Shown: positions 18,315-26,275 of the stretch, piece by piece
Layout of the letters: every line of letters starts with the position of its first letter
Position numbering within the stretch: the stretch's first letter is position 1
Assembly (NCBI RefSeq): GCF_016650635.1
Contig: NZ_JAEKFI010000001.1
Coordinates: 62,001-126,000, forward strand
Length of the DNA: 64,000 nucleotides
Source of the DNA: Pseudomonas sp. TH43
GTDB taxonomy: Bacteria; Pseudomonadota; Gammaproteobacteria; Pseudomonadales; Pseudomonadaceae
Direction: 5' to 3'
Notes under the pieces: model-generated
The model's database searches: none
Seen by the model: the letters and a program-made list of their open reading frames with translations, nothing else
What the model was told of the DNA's origin: nothing
Program-made: the position numbers and the translations under genes

Positions 18315-20033
18315 TCAGTCGGTCAGTTCGATTTCCTGTACCCGTGCCCAATCCTCGATCAATCGCGCCGGAGTGCCACAAACCTTGCGTTTGTAGACGA
18401 AGTGGCTGCACTTCTCGGCGAACTGATGTCGGTTGTGGAGCATGTCTTCCTGCATCTCTTGCAGCTCGGTTTCGCGGCATTGCTGGATCAGCGCGTGATC
18501 AACCCGCGATTTGCGTTCACGCACGGCGGCATACGTCGGATCGTTCAACACGCCATTGGCTCGTTGCAGCAGCCACAAGGAAAACTCGTCGGGGCAGCGT
18601 GGACCGATTTCCTGGACCATGCCCAGTTGCAGCGCCTGGCTGGCGCTGACCGGCAAACACGCCTGGGTCAATTGCTCAGCCATGGCCGGGCCTACCGCGC
18701 GAGGCAAGCTGTAAGTCCAGTATTCCGAGCCATACAGGCCCATGCTCTTGTAGTGCGGATTGAGCACGATATCGGCGCGCGCAAACACGATGTCGGCCGC
18801 CAGCGCGAGCATCACCCCACCGGCCCCGGCATTGCCGGTCACGCCGCTGACCACCAGTTGCCTCGCGCTGAGCAACTCTGCACAGACATCGTCGATCGCC
18901 TGAATATTCGCCCAGGCCTCAGCGCCAGGATCCTGCGCGGCCTGAATCACGTTCAGATGCACACCATTGGAAAAACTGCCGCGGCCGCCCTTGATCAACA
19001 GCACCCGGGTGTCTCGCGCCTTGGCCCAGCGCAGTGCGTCGACCATGCGCTGGCATTGCTCGGTGCTCATTGCGCCGTTGTAGAACTCGAAGGTCAGCTC
19101 ACCGACATGCCCGGACTCCCGATAGCTGATCGGCTGATAGGCCTCGTCGCTGAACGGCTGACTGACGATTGACCAATCCAGGTGTGGCACCTCCGCCAGT
19201 TGCCCGGCCAGCACGTGCCGCGCCGGTTGCTTGAAGGTTTCCTCACCCGGCTGCGGTTTGCGCCGCAGGGAACCGATCCACACGCTGTGATCTCCGGTCG
19301 CCACCAGCACCGCATCGTCATGCACCGCGATGATTTCGCCGGGCATGCCGGTGCGCGAATCCAGGTGCGCGTCGTACACGTAGTACTGACCACCGGCCAG
19401 ACTCGCCAGCACGCCGGGTTGGCCGTCCGCCGCATCAATGCAACGTTTGATGAAGCGCGCGCAATCGTGCCAGGTGAAGCTGCGATCGACCTGTTTCATG
19501 TTCGGCTGCAAACGCCCGCGTACAGCGGGATTGCTGTAATCCAACGGCACTGGGGCAAAGCCGTCGACGAATTTTTCCAGCACCTCGCGAATGCACAGCA
19601 TCGCCGCATCACTGACCCGGCCGTTGTACAGCTCGGACTTGCGCAGGCCCGCCGGCAGGTTGAATTCGCACGTCGCCCACACCGGTCCGGCATCCATTTC
19701 TTCCACTGCCTGCAGTGCGGTCACGCCCCAGCTTGGCAGTTCGTTGGTGATCGCCCAGTCCAGCGCACTGGCGCCACGATCGCCGACGATGCCGGGATGG
19801 ATGATCACCACTGGCCGCTGCGTATTGCGCCACAGCGCTTGCGGTACGCGATCCTTGAGAAACGGGCAGATCACCAGATCCGCGGCGCTGTTTTCGATCT
19901 GTTCGCACACCGAGTGTTCATCGGTAAACAGCACGACGCTGGGCGAATGCCCGGCCTGGCGCAATTCCAGCCAGGCACGTTGAGTCAGGCCGTTGAAGGC
20001 TGACGCCAGCAGAATGATGTTGAGGGGACGCAT
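18315..20033 (-). CDS. hypX: HypX/HoxX-like CO-forming hydrogenase maturation protein
   Basis: A 572-residue two-domain protein. The N-terminal half is a formyl-tetrahydrofolate-type formyltransferase (VVIIHPGIVGDRG, EEMDAGPVWATCEFNL). The C-terminal half is an enoyl-CoA hydratase-like lyase (KGGRGSFSNGVHLNVIQAA, VSGVTGNAGAGGVMLAL). In HypX the first domain makes formyl-CoA and the second releases CO for the active site of oxygen-tolerant NiFe hydrogenases. No hydrogenase or hyp gene is in this window, so the CO or formyl product may serve something else, or the hydrogenase lies elsewhere. AAGGAAG precedes the ATG. The gene is divergent from the ECF sigma gene. Confidence 0.87.
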   Translation of the reverse strand: MRPLNIILLASAFNGLTQRAWLELRQAGHSPSVVLFTDEHSVCEQIENSAADLVICPFLKDRVPQALWRNTQRPVVIIHPGIVGDRGASALDWAITNELPSWGVTALQAVEEMDAGPVWATCEFNLPAGLRKSELYNGRVSDAAMLCIREVLEKFVDGFAPVPLDYSNPAVRGRLQPNMKQVDRSFTWHDCARFIKRCIDAADGQPGVLASLAGGQYYVYDAHLDSRTGMPGEIIAVHDDAVLVATGDHSVWIGSLRRKPQPGEETFKQPARHVLAGQLAEVPHLDWSIVSQPFSDEAYQPISYRESGHVGELTFEFYNGAMSTEQCQRMVDALRWAKARDTRVLLIKGGRGSFSNGVHLNVIQAAQDPGAEAWANIQAIDDVCAELLSARQLVVSGVTGNAGAGGVMLALAADIVFARADIVLNPHYKSMGLYGSEYWTYSLPRAVGPAMAEQLTQACLPVSASQALQLGMVQEIGPRCPDEFSLWLLQRANGVLNDPTYAAVRERKSRVDHALIQQCRETELQEMQEDMLHNRHQFAEKCSHFVYKRKVCGTPARLIEDWARVQEIELTD

Positions 20034-20329
20034 GAGGGTTCTTCCTTGATTGAGATCAGCCGCAGGCTCCCGGTGAGCCTTCCCTGGCCTTCGATGGAGA
20101 GGGGAGATTAATCACTGCTCAGCGTGAGGCAGTGATCCGGGTCAAGGTTCTGTCAGCCAATGTTTATGCGGCGACGAAGCGCTTTATTCTTAAAAGTTTG
20201 CTTGTGATGTTTTTTTATTACTTCAAATGTGTGCATCGCTATTGCACAGTCGCGCCTGATCAGAGCCGGACGATCCCGGCAGAACGATGGTTTTTCGCAG
20301 CGGGTGGGACCCGTTTGAGGGAGCAAGGC
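20034..20329. other. divergent intergenic region between hypX and the ECF sigma gene
   Basis: 296 bases hold the 5' ends of both genes. I see an AT-rich stretch at about 20180-20230 (TTTATTCTTAAAAG, TTTTTTTATTACTTC) that should contain promoters. I find no clear Fur box, no REP element, and no copy of the promoter element shared by the two TonB receptors. The sigma frame is open here from 20132 but has no sigma-factor similarity before 20330. Confidence 0.5.
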
Positions 20330-20836
20330 ATGGGTGGACACAACCCGCATTACCAGATCATCGGGCAGATGTTCCAAAAGGACTATCGCTGGCTGTGCGC
20401 TGCCGTTGGCCGCACGCTGGGCTGCCCGCACAGTGCGCAGGACATTGCATCGGAAACCTTTCTGCGGGTGTTGGCGCTGCCGGACCCGACGGCGATTCGC
20501 GAGCCACGGGCGCTGTTGACCACCATCGCCCGGCGACTGGTGTACGAAGGCTGGCGCCGCCAGGACCTTGAGCGCGCCTATCTTGAAAGCCTGGCGCTGG
20601 CGCCGGAGCCGGTGCATCCGTCACCGGAAGAACGCGCACTGGTCATCGAAGCGTTGCTGGCGGTCGATCGGCTGCTCAATGGCCTGTCAGCCAAAGCCAA
20701 AGCGGCGTTTCTCTACCATCAACTCGACGGTTTGACTTACAGCGAGATTGGCCAACGCCTCGGCGTCTCCACCAGTCGCGTGCAGCAATACATGGTTGAG
20801 GCGTTCAAACGCTGCTATCAGGCGATGCAGGCATGA
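20330..20836 (+). CDS. ECF sigma factor, FecI-like (iron/envelope uptake type)
   Basis: A 168-residue sigma-70 family factor with only regions 2 and 4. Region 2 includes MFQKDYRWLCAAVGRTLGCP and AQDIASETFLRVL; region 4 includes LSAKAKAAFLYHQLDGLTYSEIGQRLGVSTSRVQQYM. It directs RNA polymerase to transport genes once its FecR partner relays a receptor signal. The start is ATG 20330, with GAGGGAG upstream. Its stop overlaps the FecR start (ATGA). The likely targets are the two downstream TonB receptor genes, which share a promoter-like element. Confidence 0.93.
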   Translation: MGGHNPHYQIIGQMFQKDYRWLCAAVGRTLGCPHSAQDIASETFLRVLALPDPTAIREPRALLTTIARRLVYEGWRRQDLERAYLESLALAPEPVHPSPEERALVIEALLAVDRLLNGLSAKAKAAFLYHQLDGLTYSEIGQRLGVSTSRVQQYMVEAFKRCYQAMQA

Positions 20837-21783
20837 GGCCGGACGAAGCGGTGATCGATGAAGCCGCGCAATGGATGGCGCTGTTGCAATCGGACGACAT
20901 CAGCCTCGCTGAGCGTGCGGCTTTCGAGGCTTGGCGTGTGGCCGATCCACGCCATCAGCAGATCATCGAGCAAATGGGCGGCGGCCTGAATTTGCTGCGT
21001 AATCCGAATTTGCGCGGCGTGCCACGCAATAGCCTGCTGCACAGCCTCAACGCCCCTTCAAGTCGTCGCAGGTTTATCAGCGGCAGTTTGAGTGTGCTGG
21101 GCGTGGCGCTGCTGGGCGGGCTGCTCGGGCGCCGTTATGGCTGGCTGCCCGAGGCGGGAGAGTTGGCGACCGGTATGGGCGAGCGGCGTGATTTCACCCT
21201 GGAGGATGGCAGTGCGTTGACCCTCAATGCGCGCAGTCGGGTAGTGCCGCTGTTCGATCACACTCAGCGGTTGCTGGCCTTGCGCAGTGGCGAGTTGTGG
21301 GTGGATGTCGCGAAGGATCCGTCACGGCCCTTCGTCGTCGAGACCGAACACGGTCGAATGCGCGCGCTCGGGACGAAATTCCTCGTGCAGCAGAGTGACG
21401 AGCTCACACGATTGGTGATGTTGCATTCGCAGGTTGAAGTGGTCACCGCCAGCGGTGCGCGGCAAGTGGTCGAGGCGGGCGAGAGTCTGCTGTTCAACGA
21501 TCTCGGCATCCTGTCATTGCAACGCAGCAACGGTCACGAAAGTGCCTGGACGCAAGGTCGGCTGGAGGTTCGCGATCGGCCGCTCAGTGAGGTGATTGAC
21601 AGCCTGCGTCGTTACCGGCGGGGCATTGTGCATGTCAGCCCTGAAGTGGCTGATTTGCGCTTGAGCGGCCTCTATCCACTCGACGACAGTGACCGCACGT
21701 TGCAGTTACTGGAGCGTTCGTTACCGATCCGCATTCTTTGGCACAACCCCTACTGGATCAGTATCGAACCTCGCCCGAGCTGA
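20833..21783 (+). CDS. FecR-family anti-sigma/signal transducer
   Basis: A 316-residue single-pass inner-membrane protein. The cytoplasmic N-terminus holds the anti-sigma DUF4880 helices (EAAQWMALLQSDDISLAERAAFEAW), the membrane segment is at about residues 80-98 (SGSLSVLGVALLGGLLG), and the periplasmic part has the FecR core (FTLEDGSALTLNARS, LRSGELWVDVAKDPSRPFVVETEHG) and a STN-like tail. SSRRRFIS just before the membrane segment resembles a twin-arginine export motif, as known for some FecR proteins. It binds the sigma factor and the STN domain of the TonB receptor encoded next. Confidence 0.93.
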   Translation: MRPDEAVIDEAAQWMALLQSDDISLAERAAFEAWRVADPRHQQIIEQMGGGLNLLRNPNLRGVPRNSLLHSLNAPSSRRRFISGSLSVLGVALLGGLLGRRYGWLPEAGELATGMGERRDFTLEDGSALTLNARSRVVPLFDHTQRLLALRSGELWVDVAKDPSRPFVVETEHGRMRALGTKFLVQQSDELTRLVMLHSQVEVVTASGARQVVEAGESLLFNDLGILSLQRSNGHESAWTQGRLEVRDRPLSEVIDSLRRYRRGIVHVSPEVADLRLSGLYPLDDSDRTLQLLERSLPIRILWHNPYWISIEPRPS

Positions 21784-21793
21784 ACCTGTAAGC

Positions 21794-21878
21794 CCCGGTA
21801 GGCGCTGCCGCAGGCTGCGATCCTTTGATTTTAAAAAACAACATCAAGAGATCGCAGCCTGCGGCAGCTCCTACCGGG
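21794..21878. repeat. long REP inverted repeat
   Basis: CCCGGTAGGCGCTGCCGCAG... (21794-21822) pairs with the complementary arm GATCGCAGCCTGCGGCAGCT... (21850-21878) across a 27-base AT-rich loop. It could form a hairpin after the fecR-like stop and may reduce read-through into the receptor gene. Confidence 0.8.
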
Positions 21879-21922
21879 AGGAATTCCGGTTATAGGGATA
21901 TGACTGCTTGGCCTAATCGCCG

Positions 21923-21960
21923 CCCTATAAAAAGCGCCGGTCCGCTGCTCATTCCCTGCA
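21923..21960 (+). promoter_or_regulatory. putative ECF promoter, shared with the second TonB receptor
   Basis: CCCTATAAA, then 18 bases, then CATTCCCTGCA; the CAT begins 37 bases before the receptor ATG. The same arrangement, with the same spacing and the same distance to the ATG, precedes the gene at 26276. The -35-like TATAAAA and -10-like CAT resemble iron-starvation ECF promoters (TAAAT, N16-17, CGT). The identity of the sigma factor is inferred from the neighbouring gene. Confidence 0.6.
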
Positions 21961-21986
21961 GACGCCTTCAACAGGGAAGCCCCTCG

Positions 21987-24911
21987 ATGTTCTTACTCAA
22001 ACAACAATTACCTCGACTGACCCTCGCCGCCGCATTGACGATGGGCTTCAGCCCATTGCCGGTTTTTGCGCAAGAGCCTGCCGCTGCCGTGTTCACTTTC
22101 GACGTCGCCAGTGGCCCGCTCGATGAAGTGCTGCTGGACATCTCGCGGCAGACCGGCGTGCCGATCTCGTTCAGTCAGAACCTTGTGCAAGGCAAGCGCA
22201 GTGGTGCGGTACGCGGCGCCTTGGGTGGCCGCCAGGCGGTGGAGAAAGCTTTGCTCGGCAGCGGCTTGCAGGTCGAACAAAGCGCTCAGGGTTTGAGTGT
22301 TCGCGCAGCCGACAAGGCCTCGCCTGTGCCAGCGAAAGTCACCCCGGTGGCACCGGTCACCGACGCCGATTACCGCATGGAAAAAGTCACCGTGACCGGC
22401 TCGCGGATTGCCCGTGCGCAGAGCGATGGCGCCACGCCGGTCAACGTCATCACCCATGAAGAAATGGAAGCGCGCGGCTACAAGAACGTCTACGACGCCC
22501 TGGCCACCCAAACGCAAAACACCGGGATGACCCAAGGCGAAGATTACGGCAATACCTGGCAGCCAGCGGCCAGCGCATTGAACCTGCGCGGTCTCGGCCC
22601 CAACCACACGCTGGTGCTGATCAACGGTCGCCGCGTGGCGGATTACCCGACCCCTTACGACGGCAAGGTCAACTTCACCAACCTGGCGAACATTCCCTCG
22701 GCGGTCATCGAACGCATCGAAATCCTCAGCAGCGGCGCGTCGGCCATTTATGGTTCGGACGCGATTGCCGGCGTGGTCAACATCATCCTCAAGGACAAGA
22801 TCAATGGCGTTGACGTCAACCTCAAGGGCGGTACCAGCGAGCGCGGTGGCGGCGACAACCAGCGCTTGCAGATCAGTGGCGGCGGCAGTTGGGGCGACTT
22901 CGACGGCTTGTTCGGGCTGGAGCTGACCAACCGCGATCCGATCTGGGCCGATGACCGCGGTTTCATGCAAAGCGGCGCGCCGTTGGCAGACGTCGGTTAT
23001 CGCCGCGACCTGACCAACAACCGTTATCAGGGCCCGGGATGCGGCGCCTATCAAGGTACGTTCGACAACAAGCTGTACAACAGCGCCGGCCGCTGTCGCA
23101 CCGATCAGACGTACAACGATTACTGGACCGTGCAAACCCAAAAGGAAAACTACGACGGTTACACGCGCGGCACCTGGCACTTCAGCGACAGCGGCCAGGT
23201 ATTCGCCGATTTGATGTATGGCCTCGACCACATTCAGAACAACACCCGTGGCCCGACCTTCACCTCGCCGGATTTCATCAACCAGAACAGCGGCAACCTG
23301 GAGCGCTGGTATCGCCGCTTCGGCGAGGAGGAAATCGGCGGACGCACCAGCAATAACAGCAAGTGGCGCGACACCTCGTGGACCGGCACTCTCGGTCTCT
23401 CGGACAAGATTGCCGACACAGGCTGGAACTATGATCTGGCGGCCAATCGCTCGGAATATCGCAGCGTCAGAACCACCCGTTACTCGCCGCTGTCATCGAT
23501 TCAGGGGTTCTACCTGGGCCCGCAGTTGGGTGTCAGCGGTGGCTATCCAGTGTTTGCCCCGGACGCTTCGCGCCTCGATCGGCCACTGACGCCCGAGGAG
23601 TGGCAGCAGTTTCGCGGCAACCTGACCCAGAGCAGCAAATCGGTGTCGACCAGCTACAACGCTTCGGTGAACGGCGATCTGTTTGATCTGCCGGCCGGCC
23701 CCGTTGGATTCGCCGGTGTGCTGGAGGCCGGGAAACAGGAATACCGCGTCGACCCGGATGACGGCCTCAACGACGGCACCTTTTACGGCGTGAGTCCGGC
23801 GCAAAGCTCCGGTGGCTCGCGCAAGCGTTATGCGGCGGGCGGCGAGTTCAGCATTCCGGTCACCGACACCGTGCTGGCGACAGCGGCGGGGCGTTGGGAT
23901 CAATACAAATTCAGCGGCCGCACCGAACAACAGAAAACCTACAACCTGGGGCTGGAATGGCGGCCTGTCACCAGCCTGTTATTGCGCGGCAGCTACGGCA
24001 CCAGTTTTCGCGCCCCGGACCTCAATTACATCTACCAGTCCGACAGTAACGGCTACTACCCGGCACAGGTCGACTACTACGGTTGCAGCCAAGGCGTGGA
24101 GGGCGCCTGTGATCGCGGGCGGGTCGATTACACGCAAAGCGGCACAACGGATCTGGAGTCCGAACGGGGCAAATCGTGGACCTACGGTTTTGTCTGGTCG
24201 CCGTCGCGCAATTTCGATTTTTCCACCGACTTCTGGCGCGTCGAGATCGATGACCTGCTGACCACCGTTGACGAAAACCGTCTGTTGCAACAGGAGAATG
24301 AATGCCGCAATGGCACACAGGACATCAACTCGGCCAATTGCCAATCGACCCTGGCGCGTGTCGACCGTAATGCCGGCAATGCGGCCATCGACCCCAATCA
24401 GTTACAGCGTGTGCGGGTCAACGCAATCAACGCTGCCAGCGAACGGGTCAGCGGCCTGGACTTCAAGAGCAACATTCGCTGGGGCGCGGGGCAGTACGGC
24501 GCGTTCAGTTCGGCGCTGGGTTACACCCTGGTGTTGTCCCACTACTACAAGGAGTCGGACGAGGCGCCGGCCCAGGACTGGCGCACCTCGCGCACCAATT
24601 ACGACTGGCGCAGCAAGGTCAACGCCAGCCTGACCTGGGACTATCAAAAGGCCACGGCGACGCTGATGGGCATTCGTTATGGGTCGGTGACCAATGGCGC
24701 CGGTGACGGGCGTCTGTCGCCATGGACAGTGTTCAACGCCAGTGCGCGCTACAAATTGAATGATCGGGCGAGTGTCGGCCTGACGGTCAACAACGTGCTC
24801 AATCAAGTCAAACATGATGATTCGGCGGGCTGGCCCTATTACCCGACCGGCAATTACGACCCTTACGGGCGCCAGTGGTGGCTGGATGTGAGTTATCACT
24901 TCGGCAGTTAA
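21987..24911 (+). CDS. TonB-dependent receptor with N-terminal STN signalling domain
   Basis: A 974-residue outer-membrane transporter. A signal peptide (LTLAAALTMGFSPLPVFAQ) is followed by a secretin/TonB short N-terminal (STN) domain at about 36-100 (FDVASGPLDEVLLDISRQTGVP), a plug from about 135 (VTVTGSRIARAQ... VNVITHEEM... SGASAIYGSDAIAGVVNI) and a 22-strand-type barrel. It ends in VSYHFGS rather than a terminal aromatic residue. The STN domain marks it as the transducer that signals to the FecR-like protein upstream. The ligand is not evident. The plug class is common in peptide and complex-substrate receptors, which would suit the Yej importer downstream. Confidence 0.93.
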   Translation: MFLLKQQLPRLTLAAALTMGFSPLPVFAQEPAAAVFTFDVASGPLDEVLLDISRQTGVPISFSQNLVQGKRSGAVRGALGGRQAVEKALLGSGLQVEQSAQGLSVRAADKASPVPAKVTPVAPVTDADYRMEKVTVTGSRIARAQSDGATPVNVITHEEMEARGYKNVYDALATQTQNTGMTQGEDYGNTWQPAASALNLRGLGPNHTLVLINGRRVADYPTPYDGKVNFTNLANIPSAVIERIEILSSGASAIYGSDAIAGVVNIILKDKINGVDVNLKGGTSERGGGDNQRLQISGGGSWGDFDGLFGLELTNRDPIWADDRGFMQSGAPLADVGYRRDLTNNRYQGPGCGAYQGTFDNKLYNSAGRCRTDQTYNDYWTVQTQKENYDGYTRGTWHFSDSGQVFADLMYGLDHIQNNTRGPTFTSPDFINQNSGNLERWYRRFGEEEIGGRTSNNSKWRDTSWTGTLGLSDKIADTGWNYDLAANRSEYRSVRTTRYSPLSSIQGFYLGPQLGVSGGYPVFAPDASRLDRPLTPEEWQQFRGNLTQSSKSVSTSYNASVNGDLFDLPAGPVGFAGVLEAGKQEYRVDPDDGLNDGTFYGVSPAQSSGGSRKRYAAGGEFSIPVTDTVLATAAGRWDQYKFSGRTEQQKTYNLGLEWRPVTSLLLRGSYGTSFRAPDLNYIYQSDSNGYYPAQVDYYGCSQGVEGACDRGRVDYTQSGTTDLESERGKSWTYGFVWSPSRNFDFSTDFWRVEIDDLLTTVDENRLLQQENECRNGTQDINSANCQSTLARVDRNAGNAAIDPNQLQRVRVNAINAASERVSGLDFKSNIRWGAGQYGAFSSALGYTLVLSHYYKESDEAPAQDWRTSRTNYDWRSKVNASLTWDYQKATATLMGIRYGSVTNGAGDGRLSPWTVFNASARYKLNDRASVGLTVNNVLNQVKHDDSAGWPYYPTGNYDPYGRQWWLDVSYHFGS

Positions 24912-25181
24912 AAGGTGAAAGTACGTCGTTGACGTCCTACGGAAACGGGAGCGGTTTGTGCAATGTGGGGGATATTTCCGACGACTATTTCAGGTTGGTC
25001 GTCGGAAGCGCGGTCTATAGGATCAGTCATGACATTGAAGTCGCTGAGCAGCTTGGACGCTCGGAGCCCAGAAAAAGGATGAAAGATGCGAACCCCACAC
25101 CTTGAGCATGAAAAGCCTGCTTATTCCCTGCGCAAATTCTGGATCGACGATCGCGCCAGATGCCCCATGGAGGATGTCGCG

Positions 25182-25658
25182 ATGCCCACACTCAAAGCGC
25201 CCCGGCTGACGGGGCTGAAGAAGGTTGAGGGCAAACCTGTCGACCTGCTCGTGAACGGCCAGAACATCGGTGACGATGCCATGCTGATCATCCGCCTGAC
25301 CGACGAAGGCTTTGAGCTAAGCGATGTCGTCAACATGCTTTCAACTTCCGAGCTGTACCTGCGCGAAGACATGGTCAGACGCATAACCGGCAAGTCGGTA
25401 AGAACCGTGCGCCGGCTCATGCAGGAAAGCAAACCGGTACGGCTTGACGCGCAGCAGAGTGTCGTCGCCTACCAATATGCGGTGGTGTTGGAGATGGCCA
25501 CTCGGGCGTTCGGAGGGCTGTTACAGGCGGAGGTATGGATGCAGAAGCCCACCCCTTACCTTAACGGCCATGTGCCGTTGGAATTGACCCGACATCCACT
25601 GGGTTTCCAGATGGTCGAGCAATACTTGTGTCAGATCATGTACGGAGGTTACCCATGA
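25182..25658 (+). CDS. Xre/MbcA/ParS-type antitoxin (DUF2384)
   Basis: A 158-residue antitoxin with an N-terminal helix-turn-helix (LIIRLTDEGFELSDVVNML, ELYLREDMVRRITGKSVRTVRRLM) and the C-terminal toxin-binding DUF2384 domain (AVVLEMATRAFGGLLQAEVWMQ). I prefer ATG 25182, eight bases after GGAGG. An upstream in-frame ATG at 25086, also with an AAAGGA site, would add 32 residues. The stop overlaps the toxin start (ATGA). Such antitoxins neutralise a RES-domain toxin and repress their own promoter, which should lie in 24912-25181. Confidence 0.88.
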   Translation: MPTLKAPRLTGLKKVEGKPVDLLVNGQNIGDDAMLIIRLTDEGFELSDVVNMLSTSELYLREDMVRRITGKSVRTVRRLMQESKPVRLDAQQSVVAYQYAVVLEMATRAFGGLLQAEVWMQKPTPYLNGHVPLELTRHPLGFQMVEQYLCQIMYGGYP

Positions 25659-26143
25659 ATCCTTTGCCTTGGGACGGGCATTGGTATGCGTGGCGGCTGG
25701 ACCGGGAGGTCTACGGATCCAAGTGGGACAGCGGGATGGGTTCAAAACTGAAGGGAGGTCGATGGAATACACCCGGCCGACGAGTCGTTTATGCATCGGT
25801 CGACCCGTCCTCTGCCATTCTGGAGGTGGCAGCCAATCGCAGTTTTGCTGTACTGGACACAGAACCTTATGTACTGACGTGCTTTGAGGTCATCAGCGAT
25901 GCACAGGTCAAAGTCGTTCAGCCCGAAGAGGTGCCGAATCCTTATTGGTTGAGTCCCACGTGGCCGTCGCCCAATCAACAGCGGTTTGCCGACGATTTAC
26001 TGGCCGAGCATCCGTTTGTGCTGATCCCCTCGGTGGCAACTCGGCATTCGTGGAACCTACTGGTGAGCTGCGAGCTGGCAGAAGGGCAGTTCCAGATGAT
26101 CTCTCAGGAACGGTTTGGCCTGGATACCCGGCTGCTGCGATAG
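25655..26143 (+). CDS. RES-domain toxin
   Basis: A 162-residue RES family protein. The RES-type pattern is visible: R in WYAWRLDREVYGS, GGRWNTPGRRVVYAS, the SSAILEV helix, and a late Ser in ATRHSWNLLVS. Known RES toxins act on NAD+, either degrading it or ADP-ribosylating a target, and stop growth. It is translationally coupled to the antitoxin. The pair sits between two TonB receptor genes that otherwise look like one locus, which suggests insertion. Confidence 0.9.
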   Translation: MNPLPWDGHWYAWRLDREVYGSKWDSGMGSKLKGGRWNTPGRRVVYASVDPSSAILEVAANRSFAVLDTEPYVLTCFEVISDAQVKVVQPEEVPNPYWLSPTWPSPNQQRFADDLLAEHPFVLIPSVATRHSWNLLVSCELAEGQFQMISQERFGLDTRLLR

Positions 26144-26211
26144 GCGGCGTTGGTCTGATGCACGCGCTTGCATTTTTTGCATAACCTCATCACCCAACGG
26201 TCTAAACCGCG

Positions 26212-26248
26212 CCCTATAAATCCCCCTGCGCCATCGCACATCCCTGCA
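26212..26248 (+). promoter_or_regulatory. putative ECF promoter, same element as at 21923
   Basis: CCCTATAAA, then 18 bases, then CATCCCTGCA. The spacing and the 37-base distance from CAT to the ATG are identical to the element before the STN receptor. It lies just after the toxin gene, so the second receptor has its own promoter and does not depend on read-through. Confidence 0.6.
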
Positions 26249-26275
26249 TAAACCAAAACGCAGGGATGGCTGTTC

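Noticed and set aside
20132..20329. Longer ECF sigma start at 20132
   Set aside because: The extra 66 residues have no sigma-factor similarity, and a good ribosome site (GAGGGAG) precedes ATG 20330.
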